From Symbiodinium natans (taxonomy: Eukaryota > Sar > Dinophyceae > Suessiales > Symbiodiniaceae): DNA of 64,000 bases. This document shows positions 33,160-43,702 of this stretch, piece after piece. A model generated the notes under the pieces. The model was not told the DNA's origin. It saw only the letters and a program-made list of their open reading frames with translations, and ran no database searches. The position numbers and the translations under genes were made by a program. Position 1 is the stretch's first letter, and each line of letters begins with the position of its first letter. The stretch lies in the NCBI GenBank assembly GCA_905221605.1, contig CAJNDS010000657.1, forward strand, positions 489,501-553,500. The letters are read 5' to 3'.

Positions 33160-33971
33160 CCTTTATATATAAGGGAACCCAAACAATGCCAAGAAGGGCA
33201 AAAGGGTATACCACTGGGCTGCCAAGGCTCTGGAGAATACTGCCAGGAGGTGGAGGGCACCCACCCGCACCAGCTCGCACAGGTGCTGGTTTGGGGTCTC
33301 TGAGGCGTGGAAGGACTTCCGGAGCCTGGTGTGGCAGCTGGGCGTTGCGAGCAGCCGAAGCAGTCGGGGGTGTATTGCCACGAAGGGCTCGGCACGTAGG
33401 AGCACCAACCCACGCATCTTCCACCGGTTGCGGCGCCTGGGGTTGGCGTATTTGTGCCACTGGTGGCCCCATGCTGAGAGCAACCCCGGCAACTGGGGGT
33501 GTACTGCCAGGAAGGGCCGGGCACCCACTGGCACCAGCTCACGCAAGGCTGGGTCCCACTCTTTGACAGCTCCGGGAGGGTGTTTCCACTACACTCCCTC
33601 ACGTACTGCAAGCTTCCCAGCGGCACCTGGCGACACCAATCGGGGAAGCGGATTTCGGCCTTCACCTTCAGTCGGGATCTGGGCGACTCGATCTCGACCC
33701 TCTCGGTCGGCTCCGTGGATACTTCGCTCTTCTCGGTGGTCGCGTTGCACGCTTGGCAGTCGGGCACTGCCGGCCATGAGGGCACCGGCACCCAGGGGCA
33801 CCAGGCGACACAGCCCTTCTTGGTGGGGACTTCTCTTTGGCTCGTGCTGGTGTTGCAGTCGCTCACGTACTTGAAGGCCTTCAAGGGAACCCAGGAACAC
33901 CAGTCCGAAGCAGGAACGTCAGGAACCGCCGCGACGGTGGTTGCCAAGAGGAGGGCTGCACGGAGAGCCAT
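31672..33971 (-). CDS. Secreted WCxWVP-repeat protein, 634 aa, three exons
   Basis: The exons are 33971-33231 (247 codons), 33053-32981 and 32762-31672; joined they give 634 residues and a TAA stop. The start MALRAALLLATTVAAV is a signal peptide. The rest is fifteen copies of a four-Cys unit of about 24 residues, best written CxxWCxWVPxxSWQYTPxCxxCS, with Pro/Ser/Thr/Gly-rich spacers of 10-30 residues. Repeats 1-3 at the N-terminus are diverged; 4-15 are close to consensus. The even Cys number suggests two disulphides per unit and an extracellular or cell-wall role. I do not recognise the family. Introns 1 (GA-AG, 177 nt) and 2 (GT-AG, 218 nt) are introner-like and split repeats 6 and 7, whose residues become perfect once the introns are removed. 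No transmembrane anchor is visible. Confidence 0.88.
32763..32980 (-). mobile_element. Introner-like intron 2 of the WCxWVP gene
   Basis: This GT-AG intron is flanked by the 4-bp direct repeat GTTG. Its ends are an imperfect inverted repeat: CCAGGTAGGCCCTTGGGA at the 5' end and ACTAGGGCCATCCTAGG at the 3' end. The GTAGGCCCTTGGGA head and AAGAGGATC core are shared with the 2.1-kb protease intron (head near 9915) and with intergenic copies near 59230-59287 and 59645-59700. A long TA microsatellite lies inside. Excision restores repeat 7, VSWCQWVPGPSWQYTPDC. Confidence 0.8.
33054..33230 (-). mobile_element. Introner-like intron 1 of the WCxWVP gene
   Basis: The intron starts GAGCCTTGGCAGCCCAGTGG and ends TTCTTCAAG, flanked by the direct repeat GAG, so it is read as GA-AG. 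Its 5' end matches intergenic elements at 39662-39771 and 49500-49610 (CTTGGTAGCCCAGT ends and an internal TATAAGGGAACC). A TA microsatellite and a TC run fill the middle. Excision restores repeat 6, WQYSPECRGCS. Confidence 0.75.
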
Positions 33972-35340
33972 GCTCAGGGCGTCAATGATAACAAAAGCGT
34001 CGAATTATCGATGATTCTTTGAACCTCGGGAGCTGCGTCTGCTGCGATGATGCAAGGTTCGCGTCCAAAAAAAACCGCCACGGAACACAGAGAGCACAAA
34101 CGGAGCGTCGAAGAAGAGGTAGTCTCAGGCCAGCGCCAGCTGATCCACCGGAATGCTCTCACCTGCTAAGGGCAGGCGGCAATAGCCAGCGGATGTGTAT
34201 CGGGTTCTGTGTATCTTACAGCCATGTAAATGTGCACAGGGTCGTGTTGTTGTGTTCATACACCACAAAAGAACCTGTGGCCTCACGCAACCTCCCCCCC
34301 CCCCCGTCCCAATTGGGCTCCAGGACTTCTTTCTGGGTCTTAGATTGCAGCGCGAACGGGGAACCGTGTGCTTCAAAGACGACACCTAAACTTCGAATTT
34401 GCAAGTGGACCCTTGTTAAGGTGACAAACTTGACTTCAAAGAGAGGGTTGTGCTGCTTACTCTGTTGGCACGTCTTCATGACCAATTTGCCCGTGGACTT
34501 GGTTGGACTGAAGGCCGGACATGGTATCTGTGCAGCCAAGCTGCATGCGCCGTTGGAGGTGTCGCTCGCATTGCCGACCTCACAAAAAAAAAACCATCCC
34601 GGCCCACTGCAGAAGGGGCTTGTGTTAGGGTCTTAGGGCGGGGTTATTGAGGCTCAGGGTAAGCAACCACTCTGAAGCGCGGCAAAACAACACGCCTCTG
34701 CCCCAAACCTTACCCTGCTAAAATACATGGAGAGACCAAAAAGTTGCTTGAACTCCCCTAAATCTTAGAACGCCTAAACTCCAAAAGCCCTGGGGCCTTG
34801 TTTCGAAATCCTAAGCCCTCTCTAACTGAACCCTATAAGCCCGAAAGCCGAAAATGGGGGTCGAAAGAATTACTCATGGTATTCCCTTATGGTTCCTTGA
34901 TACATGGATTAAATTAACCCCCAAAACCCTGTGGTAATTATCAAAGCCCCTATATTTTACCTCGAAAGCCCCTCAGCACGCGGCCACGGGCGCAGTGCAA
35001 GGCGCCATACAGCGCTCGATTGTCCATGTGCCGCGTTCGCAGACCTCGAGTGTTACGTGTTGGGCTTTGTGGGGGTTTTGGAAGGTAACATTGTATGTAT
35101 CTAGGTGCCTGGCTGAGGCTGTGGCTGTGGCTCTGGCTCTGTGTGGCTCTTTGTGGCTCTGTGGCCGTGTGGCTCGCGTGCGTCTCTTTTTGGTGGTGGC
35201 CAGAAGCGTAGTGCTTAAGACTGTCGATGTGAGATCCGTAAATTAGGTCACATGTGTTTTCCGTCTTGTGGTAACCAAACGTAAGTTGACTAACAGTTGG
35301 GGCTCGAAGGTGTTCCAAAGGCCATTGGCTGTTATTCGTG
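33972..35340. other. Intergenic region upstream of the WCxWVP gene
   Basis: This stretch is almost free of telomere-like repeat. It contains one inverted-repeat element (34853-34957) and a GGCTCTGTGTGGCTCT-type microrepeat (35110-35175). Open frames on both strands are short and show no family. It should hold the promoter of the WCxWVP gene. No TATA box is obvious, as expected for dinoflagellates. Confidence 0.5.
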
Positions 35341-35489
35341 GCGTTTTGAGTGCTACATAGGGTTTAGGGCTTTGCCCCACACCGTAACTCGGAACCCCGA
35401 ACGCCGAAGTCCCTAAACCCTAAACCCTAAACCCTAAACCCTAAACCCTCAACCCTAAACCCTCAACCCTAAACCCTAAACCCTAAACC

Positions 35490-38400
35490 CTACAGCAAGC
35501 TCGCCCTCAGCCGCCAGCCGGGCTCCCAGTCTTCGCGTAGCCAGCCTTATTGAGCTCAGAGTCTCTGGAGCCTTTGGGCTTCAAGTGTGCTTTCGGAGCC
35601 TGACCCCAGAAACCTCTACGATATCCCCAAAAACCCAAACCCTCAACCAAGTCAATAAATCTTGGTTGGGACTCTATGGTTCAACCCTAAACCCTAAACC
35701 CTAAACCCTAAACCCTAAACCCTAAACCCTAAACCCCGTTGAAGGTTTGGCGGCTCGCATATCCGCTCCGATCACCCAGCACCCAGCTCTCCCACTCCAT
35801 GCATGGGGCATCCTTGGGAGCCTGGTCTTTCTTGCCCCATGTCTTGTTTAGGGTTTAGGGTTTAGGGTTCAGGGTTCAGGGTTCAGGGTTTAGGGTTTAG
35901 GGTTTAGGGTTTAGGGTTTAGGGTTTAGGGTTCAGGGTTTAGGGTTTAGGGTTCAGGGTTTAGGAGTTTAGGGTTTAGGGCTTAGCCTTCTTGAAAACCC
36001 GAAAGCCCTACAGCCAGTCCTACAGCCTAGAGAGACCCAGGCGAAAGCCCTCACAACGATTTGCCTCGCAGCGGATGGAGCACACGGTACCAGACACCAC
36101 GTTCACCTGGGCTGGTGGAGATGTCTCTAAGTTTAGGGTTCGGGTCCTCCTAAACCTTAGACCCTAAACCCTAAACCCTAAACCATAAACCTTAAACATA
36201 CAAAGCTTGCAGGGGAGTGGCTTTCAGAATCCCAGAACCCAAACCCAAACCCAGTACGGGGTTGATCTACATTGGGGCTTCTGCAACTTTCTGGCCCCTC
36301 CTATAACCCAAACCCTGTAAACCGTCTGTGTTGCCTAAGCCCTGTGTAAACCCCAAACCTAAAATGAAGGTGCTGTGCCTTGAAGGGACATCAATGTGTA
36401 GATTCATGGTTTGGGGTTTAGGGCGTAGGGGTGCTAAACAACCTGGATGTGTTGCTGAGGCCCTGGCGCAATCAGCGAGGTTCGTCGCAAAGGCCACGTC
36501 CGGGGCGGAGGTGCACATGGGGATGCATTCGGGGCCTTGTCGGGTCTGCCGGTCGGGGCCCTCTCGGGGTTCAAGGTTCCGAGATTCTGGGCTTCGGGTT
36601 TGCAAGCTTGGGCTTCTTGGATGGGACCTGCAGCGTGGCAAGCAGGCACAGCCAAGTCCCCCAAGGTACAGCCCGCACCTCCAGAGATCTCCGAAAGCCT
36701 GCCTCCCCCCGCATCTTTTTCCACGGGTAACTAGCCCCACCCCCCCCCCCCCACCCCCCTGCCTCCTTCCGGCTCAAGTACGCCATCTCGACAGCTCACC
36801 TTCAGTGTCTATAAGGGTTGAGAAGGTTTGATCAGGGTTTATAAGGTTTTATAGGGTTTATGGAGTTTTGTGTGTGTGGGCTTTCTTTTCTTAAGGGGTT
36901 TAAAGGTTGTACCGTTTTCATGCAGATTACGGCCCAGCGTTTCTAGGGTTAAAGCCAGACTGGGGTCTGAGGGTTTGGGGCTTGGGTGTTTCACCTAGTT
37001 GCTGAGTTCATCAGCCCCAAAAAAGTGTACACTTTCGTGATCTCTAGGGGGTTCTAGTATCCCAGAAAGTGTAAAGTGCGCTCACTCAGCTACTAAGTTC
37101 ATGTATGTAGGATGTATAGGCTGTCGGTAGGCTTGTGAGAATTGGAGCCTCATTTAAACTAAAACCCCCAAACCCCAACCCCTTCAAGCTAAACAAGCCT
37201 CAGCACGAATCCTCAGAATGGCTGTCGACATTCCAGCAAGTTCAGGGCGTTTCGGGTTGAGGGCTTCAGGCCTAAACCCTAAGCCCTAAACCCGAAACCC
37301 TAAACCCTAAAAAAGGAGAGTGGTGAGTGGTGGCCCCGGTGCTGCGGTCTGAAAAGAAGCCAAGTTCCACACTCCACATTGGCCATCCCCGCCCTATCGT
37401 GTTGAAGCCGAAAACTGTGCGGCTCCCCACATCCTCAGCCTTAACATCCCTGCACCCTCATCTTCAATTCCTCGACCGTGAACCCCAAGCTACGCCTCCG
37501 CGATGTCAGGCGTGGAGCCCTCGGGGCAAACCTCAAATTAAACGGAGGTGTTGCGCAGAATTTAGAGCTGTAGAGATCTCTGGGGTTATTGCGACCGGTC
37601 CGGTCCATGCCGGGTGTCAGATAGCCCGATATTGCGAACTGCGTTCTACAGCTGAGGTTGCACATGTCAGGCTCCAGGCGGGTTGGCGAGTCCAAGAATA
37701 AACCGCTTTTACGCATGGAGGTGCAAAGTGCAAAGTCCTGCCGTGGTTTGGATGTGTTCTTTTCCTGGGCCTACCACGACACTGCAACGGTCACCGTGGA
37801 GCAGAGCGCCGTTTGCCTCGGCAAACAAGTTGTAGAACAGGATAAGGCTTCATGGGGCGCATAATTACAAAAAGAAGCTCATGTAGATGTCAGCTTGTGC
37901 TTGGACAAACATCTGCCTGCATGATACATGCGCGGTTCTTGTCAAATCCATCATGTTTTGATGATGATCAACGGCTCGATGCTGTTGGTCAGTTTTGCCT
38001 ATCTGACAAACTCATATGCGTTTCTAACACATGCACTAACGTCAAGGCAGCGGAACCCTCGAAACCCAAGAAAAGATCATCATAACAAACAACAAATGAC
38101 AACAAAAAACAACAAACACACCGCGGGGGCACCTTTTGTGTTGTAATTACATTGTGACATAGAACAAAATCTTGTAGCATAGCTGTACTGCAGCGTTCAC
38201 AGGGTTTTGCGCCATTCGCGTTCGACATGCAACCACACCCAACAACTCAGAAACGACGGCGCAACTTCCAGCATCAAAACCGCTGCACACAATGAAATCA
38301 TCTGCCACAAACATTCTCAACTTAGGATGTTCCCCCTTATGCTAACAGTCCTTCATGGGGATTATCGTACCCCTATTATAATCCCTAGAGGACTGTTCGC

Positions 38401-41400
38401 GTACGGGGAAACATCCCTATTCCCAACCATCCCGAGCAGGTCCCCTAAACCCTAAACCCTAAACCCTAAACCCTAAACCCTAAACCCTAAACCCTAAACC
38501 CTAAACCCTAAACCCTAAACCCTAAACCCTATCTGCTGCGGCGGAGGAAAGTCTGAGGCGCCCGCGCCACACACAGCACTTGCATCACAGCCCTCGTAGC
38601 AGCGAGGCACCTCAAGGACTCCAGCGTGGGGTTTAGGGTTTAGGGTTTAGGGTTTAGGGTTTAGGGTTTAGGGTTTAGGGTGACTGAGGGTCAAAGGTGA
38701 TTTGGGGTCCAGGCTTCTCAGACCCTTCCGAAAATCCCAAGTTCTTTCCCTTGAAGCCCCAAACAAACTCACCTCCAAGACAGAATCTCCCTAAACCCTA
38801 AACCCTAAACCCTAAACCCTAAACCCTAAACCCTTAACCCTACTGCCCCGAACCAGCCTAAAGTACACAACACCCAGGCCGCGGAATATGTTAACCTTAC
38901 CCCTTATACTAACAGTCCTGAATAGTACCCCGTATTTAAATCACTATAAAGGACTGTTATACAAGGGGGGAACATGCCAACCCTAAACCCTAAACCCTAA
39001 ACCCTGACCCCTCACTCACCAAACCCCAGGCCCAACAAAATTCCAGGAGAACCGGCACTTCTCAGCAGCTCCATGGGGAGGAGGGCCTGCACTGAACTTT
39101 TGGGTGGGTTTAGGGTTTAGGGTTTAGGGTTTAGGGTTTCGGGTTTCGGGTTTCGGGTTTCGGGTTTAGGGTTTGGGGTTTGGGGTGTGGGGTTTGGGGT
39201 TTGGTACCGGTTCAGGGGGGGGGGAGGGGAGGGGGAGGAGTGTTCTCACTGTCGGCCCGCGGGCGTGCGATGATGCTCAGGGCTTAGGGCTCTCCCTTCA
39301 GCAATTCGGAGTCGGTTGGGTCAGCAGCTGCAAGCTCTGTTTAGGGTTTAGGGTTTAGGGTTTAGGGTTTAGGGTTTAGGGTTTAGGGTTTAGGGTTTAG
39401 GGCTTAGGGTCTGAAACATGAATCTGTTCAACTCCTACCGTTCTTTCACATTGCGACTCTCCAGCAGTAAGAGAAAGGGACAGTCGTGCGAGAGGCAGTT
39501 GCTGACCTCTCAAGTCAAATCTGGCACGCATGTCTTCAGGATAACCCAAAACCTTTAATCCATGGGGACACCAGGCATCCTCCACGACCTTCGACCACGC
39601 AAGGTGAAGATAAGCGCCTCCTCTCCACACGATCAACATCCACGCCTTTTCAAGCCCTCCTTAGTCGCCCAGTAACCATATTATAACAAGGGCACCCTTT
39701 TTTTGGTTGGTTACTTTATAAGGGAACCCAGAACTCAAAAAAAGGGTAAAGGGTACCACTGGGCTACCAAGCCTCTTGGGCATAATGCTTTAAGAGGGGG
39801 AGGCAGTCCCCCAATCTTCCTACAGAGCCACACCTGTGAATCGAACTGGCTAGCACATGCTTTACTCTTTGCTTTAGAACCCCCCCCCACAAGATGAAGG
39901 ATAATGATCCCCTTATCTCTCTTACAAGGAAATACATGCTGAATTTTGTTGGGGGGGAGGGGTTCTCAAGCAACCGTGTTAAGACAGCACCAGCAGACCT
40001 TTGAAACCCTAAGCCCTAAACCCAAGATCCCTGACGTCACCTGGTGGTAGAAGATGCCATGCTCACAGAGGAAGTAGCCACTTGCCAGTGTGCCGGCCTG
40101 TGGATACGTGACATAGGATTTCGGCATTCTGCGTCAGGTGCCTAGAACTTTCAGGTGCCTAGAACTTTAAAGCATGGAGCCCTTGTCTTTTAAAAAGGAC
40201 CATAGCTTAGACAAGCAGCTGCGCAGCTTCTGTTTTGCATCTTCGAGTTCGTGCCTTATGAATCACAAGGTTTCGCCAGGCTGGTCCGAGCTCCAGCGCC
40301 TCACTTTCCTCCCTAAACCCTAAACCCTGTGGACCTTGTCCATTGTGAAGCTTTGAGAAATACCTGCACCTCCTGAGCCCTTGGAAGGTCACAAAATGAC
40401 AGACTCTGGTGGAGGGGTCTGCGTCATGGAGACGGATCAGTGCCGAAGCTTCAACCCTAAACCCCTGACCCCTGCATTTCTACAGTTTAAGGGTTCAAGG
40501 GGGCTTGAGGGCTTACCGTGTGCCTCACCATATAGGAGACCCCAAAAAGGGACCCTATACTTTAGAGAACTACCCCCTTCCCTCCCTGGGGAACCGGCCG
40601 GGCAGTTGAGATCACACTGGCTCCCGTGCTGAAGGCCCTGGCAGCTTTCCTGACCTCGACATCACGGCTGCATGATGGCAGAGAGAGCCGGAAGGAGCCA
40701 AACGTTAGAGAGCTGACTCGACGTCCTAAACCATAAACCCTAAACCCTAAACCCTAAAACCTAAACCCTAAACCCTAAACCCTAAACCCTAAACCCTAAA
40801 CCCTAAACCTAAACCCTAAACCCTAAACCCTAAACCCTAAACCCTAAACCCTAAACCCTAGGCTGCAGGAGCTTAGGAACTCAAGGAGCCGTGCGGAGCT
40901 CGACAGCTGAACCCCTGAGCCGACTACGCGGCTAAACATAGTCTGATGAAAATCCTCTTCATCTAAGGGTTTAGGGTTTAGGGTTTAGGGTTTAGGGCTT
41001 AGGGTTTAGGGATTAGGGTTTAGGGTTTAGGGCTTCACCTGTCCGAGGCTAGCGCCAAGGCCATTGTTGACTGACGGCACCTGCAGGCACGACCTGCAGT
41101 CGGCTCAGGGTTGCCTGGGGCCCTCCTTACTGTAGGGGTTTGGCTACGGATTTGGGTTTAGGGTTTAGGGTTTAGGGTTTAGGGTTTAGGGTTTAAGGTT
41201 TAAGGGTTTAAGGTTTAAGGTTTAGGGTTTAGGGGGTTGGGGGTTTAGGGTTTAGGGTTTAGGGTTTAGGGTTTAGGGTTTAGGGTTTAGACGGTTGACC
41301 TGTAGGTAAACAGAATTTCTTTCCGGATGCAAGAAAGATGAGCTTGCAAGTGTGGGCATGAACATCACTTTGGGCCTGCCCCTTCTGCCTCCTGGATGCT

Positions 41401-42130
41401 GACTCGGAAAGGACCCTCACCCTAAACCCTAAACCCTAAACCCTAAACCCTAAACCCTAAACCCTAAACCCTAAACCCTAAACCCTAAACCCTAAACTAA
41501 CCCCCAAACAGCTTAAAGCCCACACCCCTGGGTGACCGGCTTCCAGCACTGCCAGCCTCAGCAGCTCCCCAGGCTTCACCCTAAACCCTAAACCCTAAAC
41601 CCTAAACCCTAAACCCTAAACCCTAAATTGCCGAAACAGAGGCTTTTGGATTGCAGAACAGAAGTGGGGGGGCCCGCAAAGGAGCTACAACCTGTTCCGA
41701 AGTAGCGCCCCCCAAAATGGCCCCGAAGCCAGGTGGCAGGAACCTGGTTTAGGGTTTAGGGTTTAGGGTTTAGGGTTTAGGGTTTAGGGCAGTTCACGCT
41801 TGTTGTCCTACACAGTATGTCCGGACGATCAGGGTTTCGGGTTTTGGGGTTCAGCTCTGCTTCTGCCCAAAGGTTAAGCCGCTAAGGACTTGTTGACCCG
41901 CGGCCTCGAGGTCCTCTGTGCCCCGCATCCCCAACCCCTGCGCCCACGAAACTCCTGTATGATCTCCTATACGAAGCCTTGCAACCCCAAACCCCAAACC
42001 CTAAACCCTAAACCCAAAACCCAAAACCCAAATTCCCTTCCTTCAAAACCTTGCCGCGCCACGGGGTGGCTGCAGCTCACCGTAAACACACTGAAGCGAG
42101 GCCACCCTCAGAAGCATGCTCCAAGAGGAG
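35490..42130 (-). CDS. Second sushi/CCP-like Cys-rich gene, multi-exon, ends not resolved
   Basis: Supported exons: 41093-41039 (SCLQVPSVNNGLGASLGQ), 40914-40881 (GFSCRAPHGSL), 40097-40041 (AGTLASGYFLCEHGIFYHQ, between CCACAG and a GTGACG donor), 39336-39301 (SLQLLTQPTPNC), about 39085-39020 (GAAEKCRFSWNFVGPGVW, donor GTGAGTG), about 38620-38535 (PRCYEGCDASAVCGAG), about 36545-36430 (ECIPMCTSAPDVAFATN), 36106 to about 36050 (VNVVSGTVCSIRCEAN) and about 35845-35745 (TWGKKDQAPKDAPCMEW). Cys spacing and order resemble a CCP module split over several exons, as in the gene at 23-30 kb; the two may be paralogues. Other open spacers near 42.1, 41.7, 41.55, 40.7 and 35.5 kb may add exons. Confidence 0.55.
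37320..38320. other. Repeat-poor segment, function unknown
   Basis: About 1 kb between CCCTAAA arrays, inside the second CCP-like gene, so probably intronic. Plus-strand reading near 37930-38085 (PSCFDDDQRLDAVGQFCLSD) could be a small coding stretch, but nothing supports it further. Confidence 0.35.
38324..38417. mobile_element. MITE-like element, family GGGATGTTCCCCC, copy 2
   Basis: The left arm AGGATGTTCCCCCTTATGCT with AACAGTCCT pairs with the right arm AGGACTGTTCGCGTACGGGG followed by AAACATCCCT. Confidence 0.75.
38885..38979. mobile_element. MITE-like element, family GGGATGTTCCCCC, copy 3
   Basis: The outer arms are diverged (ATATGTTAACCTTACCCCTT and GGGGGGAACATGCCAA) but the inner block ACTAACAGTCCT / AGGACTGTTATAC is kept. 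It sits directly beside a CCCTAAA array. Confidence 0.7.
39420..39610 (-). CDS. Exon candidate inside an array-flanked segment
   Basis: Between GTCGAAG and a GTAGGAG donor the minus strand is open: VVEDAWCPHGLKVLGYPED, then MRARFDLRGQQLPLARLSLS. Cysteines and codon use fit the surrounding CCP-like gene. It lies outside the usual exon arrangement (TTTAGGG on its left, an introner-like element on its right). Confidence 0.3.
39662..39771. mobile_element. Introner-family element (CTTGGTAGCCCAGT ends), intergenic copy
   Basis: The left arm GTCGCCCAGTAACCA and right arm CCACTGGGCTACCAAG pair; the inner part contains TTTATAAGGGAACCCAGAA. The same ends and core occur in intron 1 of the WCxWVP gene (33054-33230). 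Confidence 0.7.
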
Positions 42131-42212
42131 TTGAGGTTTAGGGTTTAGGGTTTAGGGTTTAGGGTTTAGGGTTTAGGGTTTAGGGTTTAGGGTTTAGGGT
42201 TTAGGGTTTAGG

Positions 42213-42994
42213 TTGAATAATCCATATAATGCTTAACATATCCCCAAAAGTCGGTGTCGTCAGGCGGGTTTTTTCTCAGGTCTTGTGGCCGGAAATCTGG
42301 GTTCTCTCTGCGGTCTTGTGGCCGGAAATCTGGGTTCTGTCTGCGGTCTTGTGGCCGGAAATCTGGGTTCTGTCTAAGTAGAATCTTGGATCTACTCATC
42401 TGAAATCTGGGATTTGTCTGCGGTTTATTACATTAAAAACTTGGTTCAGATCGCTGAAAACCAGGATCCGCCCTGCAAGTTTCGGGGCTTGACCTTGTCA
42501 TGAATCCTGAGAAATCTTGGACTTGCTCCTAGAAATATTGGGCTTACTCAAGCCTCGTGAAGATTGTTATCGAAACTGCTTCCTGTTTTGTTCTCGATGG
42601 AGGCCAGTCTGGCGGACAAAACTGCTTGACGTAACGATGCTACTCGCATCTGACTCTCCCTCCAGCCCCTCCAGCCCCCTCCAGCCCCCTGCAGCCCCCT
42701 GCAGCCCCCTCCAGCCTCCAGCTCCAGCCCCGCGGCCCGGGCGGCTGGAGGGGGGCTGGAGGGGCTGGAGGGGCTGGAGGGGGTGGAGGGGCTGGACTGG
42801 ACCTCCCCGCTCCAACCCCCCCCCCCCCCCCCCCCCACCCCCACCGCCCCCCACTCCTAGAAGCGGGTGGGGCGGGCACCCCAAGCAGGGGCCAGCGCGG
42901 TCGCCCGTCGGGGGTTGGGGGGTGGGGGGTGGGGGGGGGGGGGGGGGGGGGGGCGGGCGGGGGGGGGGGGGCGGGGGGGGGGGGCGGGGGGGGG

Positions 42995-43030
<36 letters not shown>

Positions 43031-43702
43031 GGGCCGCACCCAAAAAAGGGGATGGGGGGTTGGGGGGGGGGGGGGGTGGGCAAGGGGCCGCCTGTTGTTT
43101 CGGAAAAGTTGAGGAGGGTGTTTTCAATCCTACGGCGCATGGATCTTGCTTCAGGGGCACTGCGTTCTTCCATGATTTTTTTCAACTCCGATGAAAACTT
43201 CTACCCGTGATCGACGCTTCATGGACGTGTCCAGAAGTTTTTGTCGCTCTAGAAGGAGCTAGGCTACACCTGGTTGCACAATAGCGCGACCCACTATTTT
43301 TTGTATATGACACTGACTTCCTCAGCGCCAGCCGAGGCCATGTTTCTTACGACCAATCCCGACTTACGATGCCTCAAGACCAAACATGACCCTCCCCAGG
43401 CCCCAACCCAGATGTGTTTTTTCTACTAGGTTTGCTTCGCAAAACGCAAGCCGAGACCATATTTTTAAAGACCAATCCCGACTTCGGACGCCTCAAGACC
43501 AAACATGACCCTCCCCAGGCCCCAACCCAGATGTGTTTTTCTACTAGGTTTGCTTCGTAAACGCAAGCCGAGACCATATTTTTAAGACCAATCCCGACTT
43601 CGGACGCCTCAAGACCAAACATGACCCTTCCCAGACCCCAACCCATATATGATTTTCCATGAAAACCCAAAAGATATGTTAAGCATTATATGGATTATTC
43701 AA
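42213..43702. mobile_element. 1.49-kb element with perfect 29-bp terminal inverted repeats in a telomere-like array
   Basis: The left end 42213-42241 (TTGAATAATCCATATAATGC, then TTAACATAT) is repeated exactly, inverted, at 43674-43702. Both flanks are GGTTTAGG array, consistent with an 8-bp target duplication (hAT-like) or a 1-bp one; the repeat makes this ambiguous. Inside are about three 31-bp repeats (GTCTTGTGGCCGGAAATCTG) at 42280-42375, a region of G and C homopolymer runs at 42660-43080, and about 2.5 copies of a ~118-bp repeat at 43340-43660. No transposase was found, so it is probably non-autonomous. Confidence 0.8.
42660..43080. repeat. G-rich/C-rich low-complexity tract
   Basis: CTCCAGCCCC repeats turn into GGGGCTGGAG repeats (a palindromic arrangement), then into long G runs with occasional C or T. 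The long open frames here on both strands (Gly-rich or Pro-rich) are products of the composition. The G runs could form quadruplexes and are a likely sequencing or assembly weak point. Confidence 0.7.

Noticed and set aside
42517-43194. Gly-rich and Pro-rich open frames of 180-225 codons on both strands
   Set aside because: They arise from G and C homopolymer runs inside the inverted-repeat element; all frames on both strands are open.
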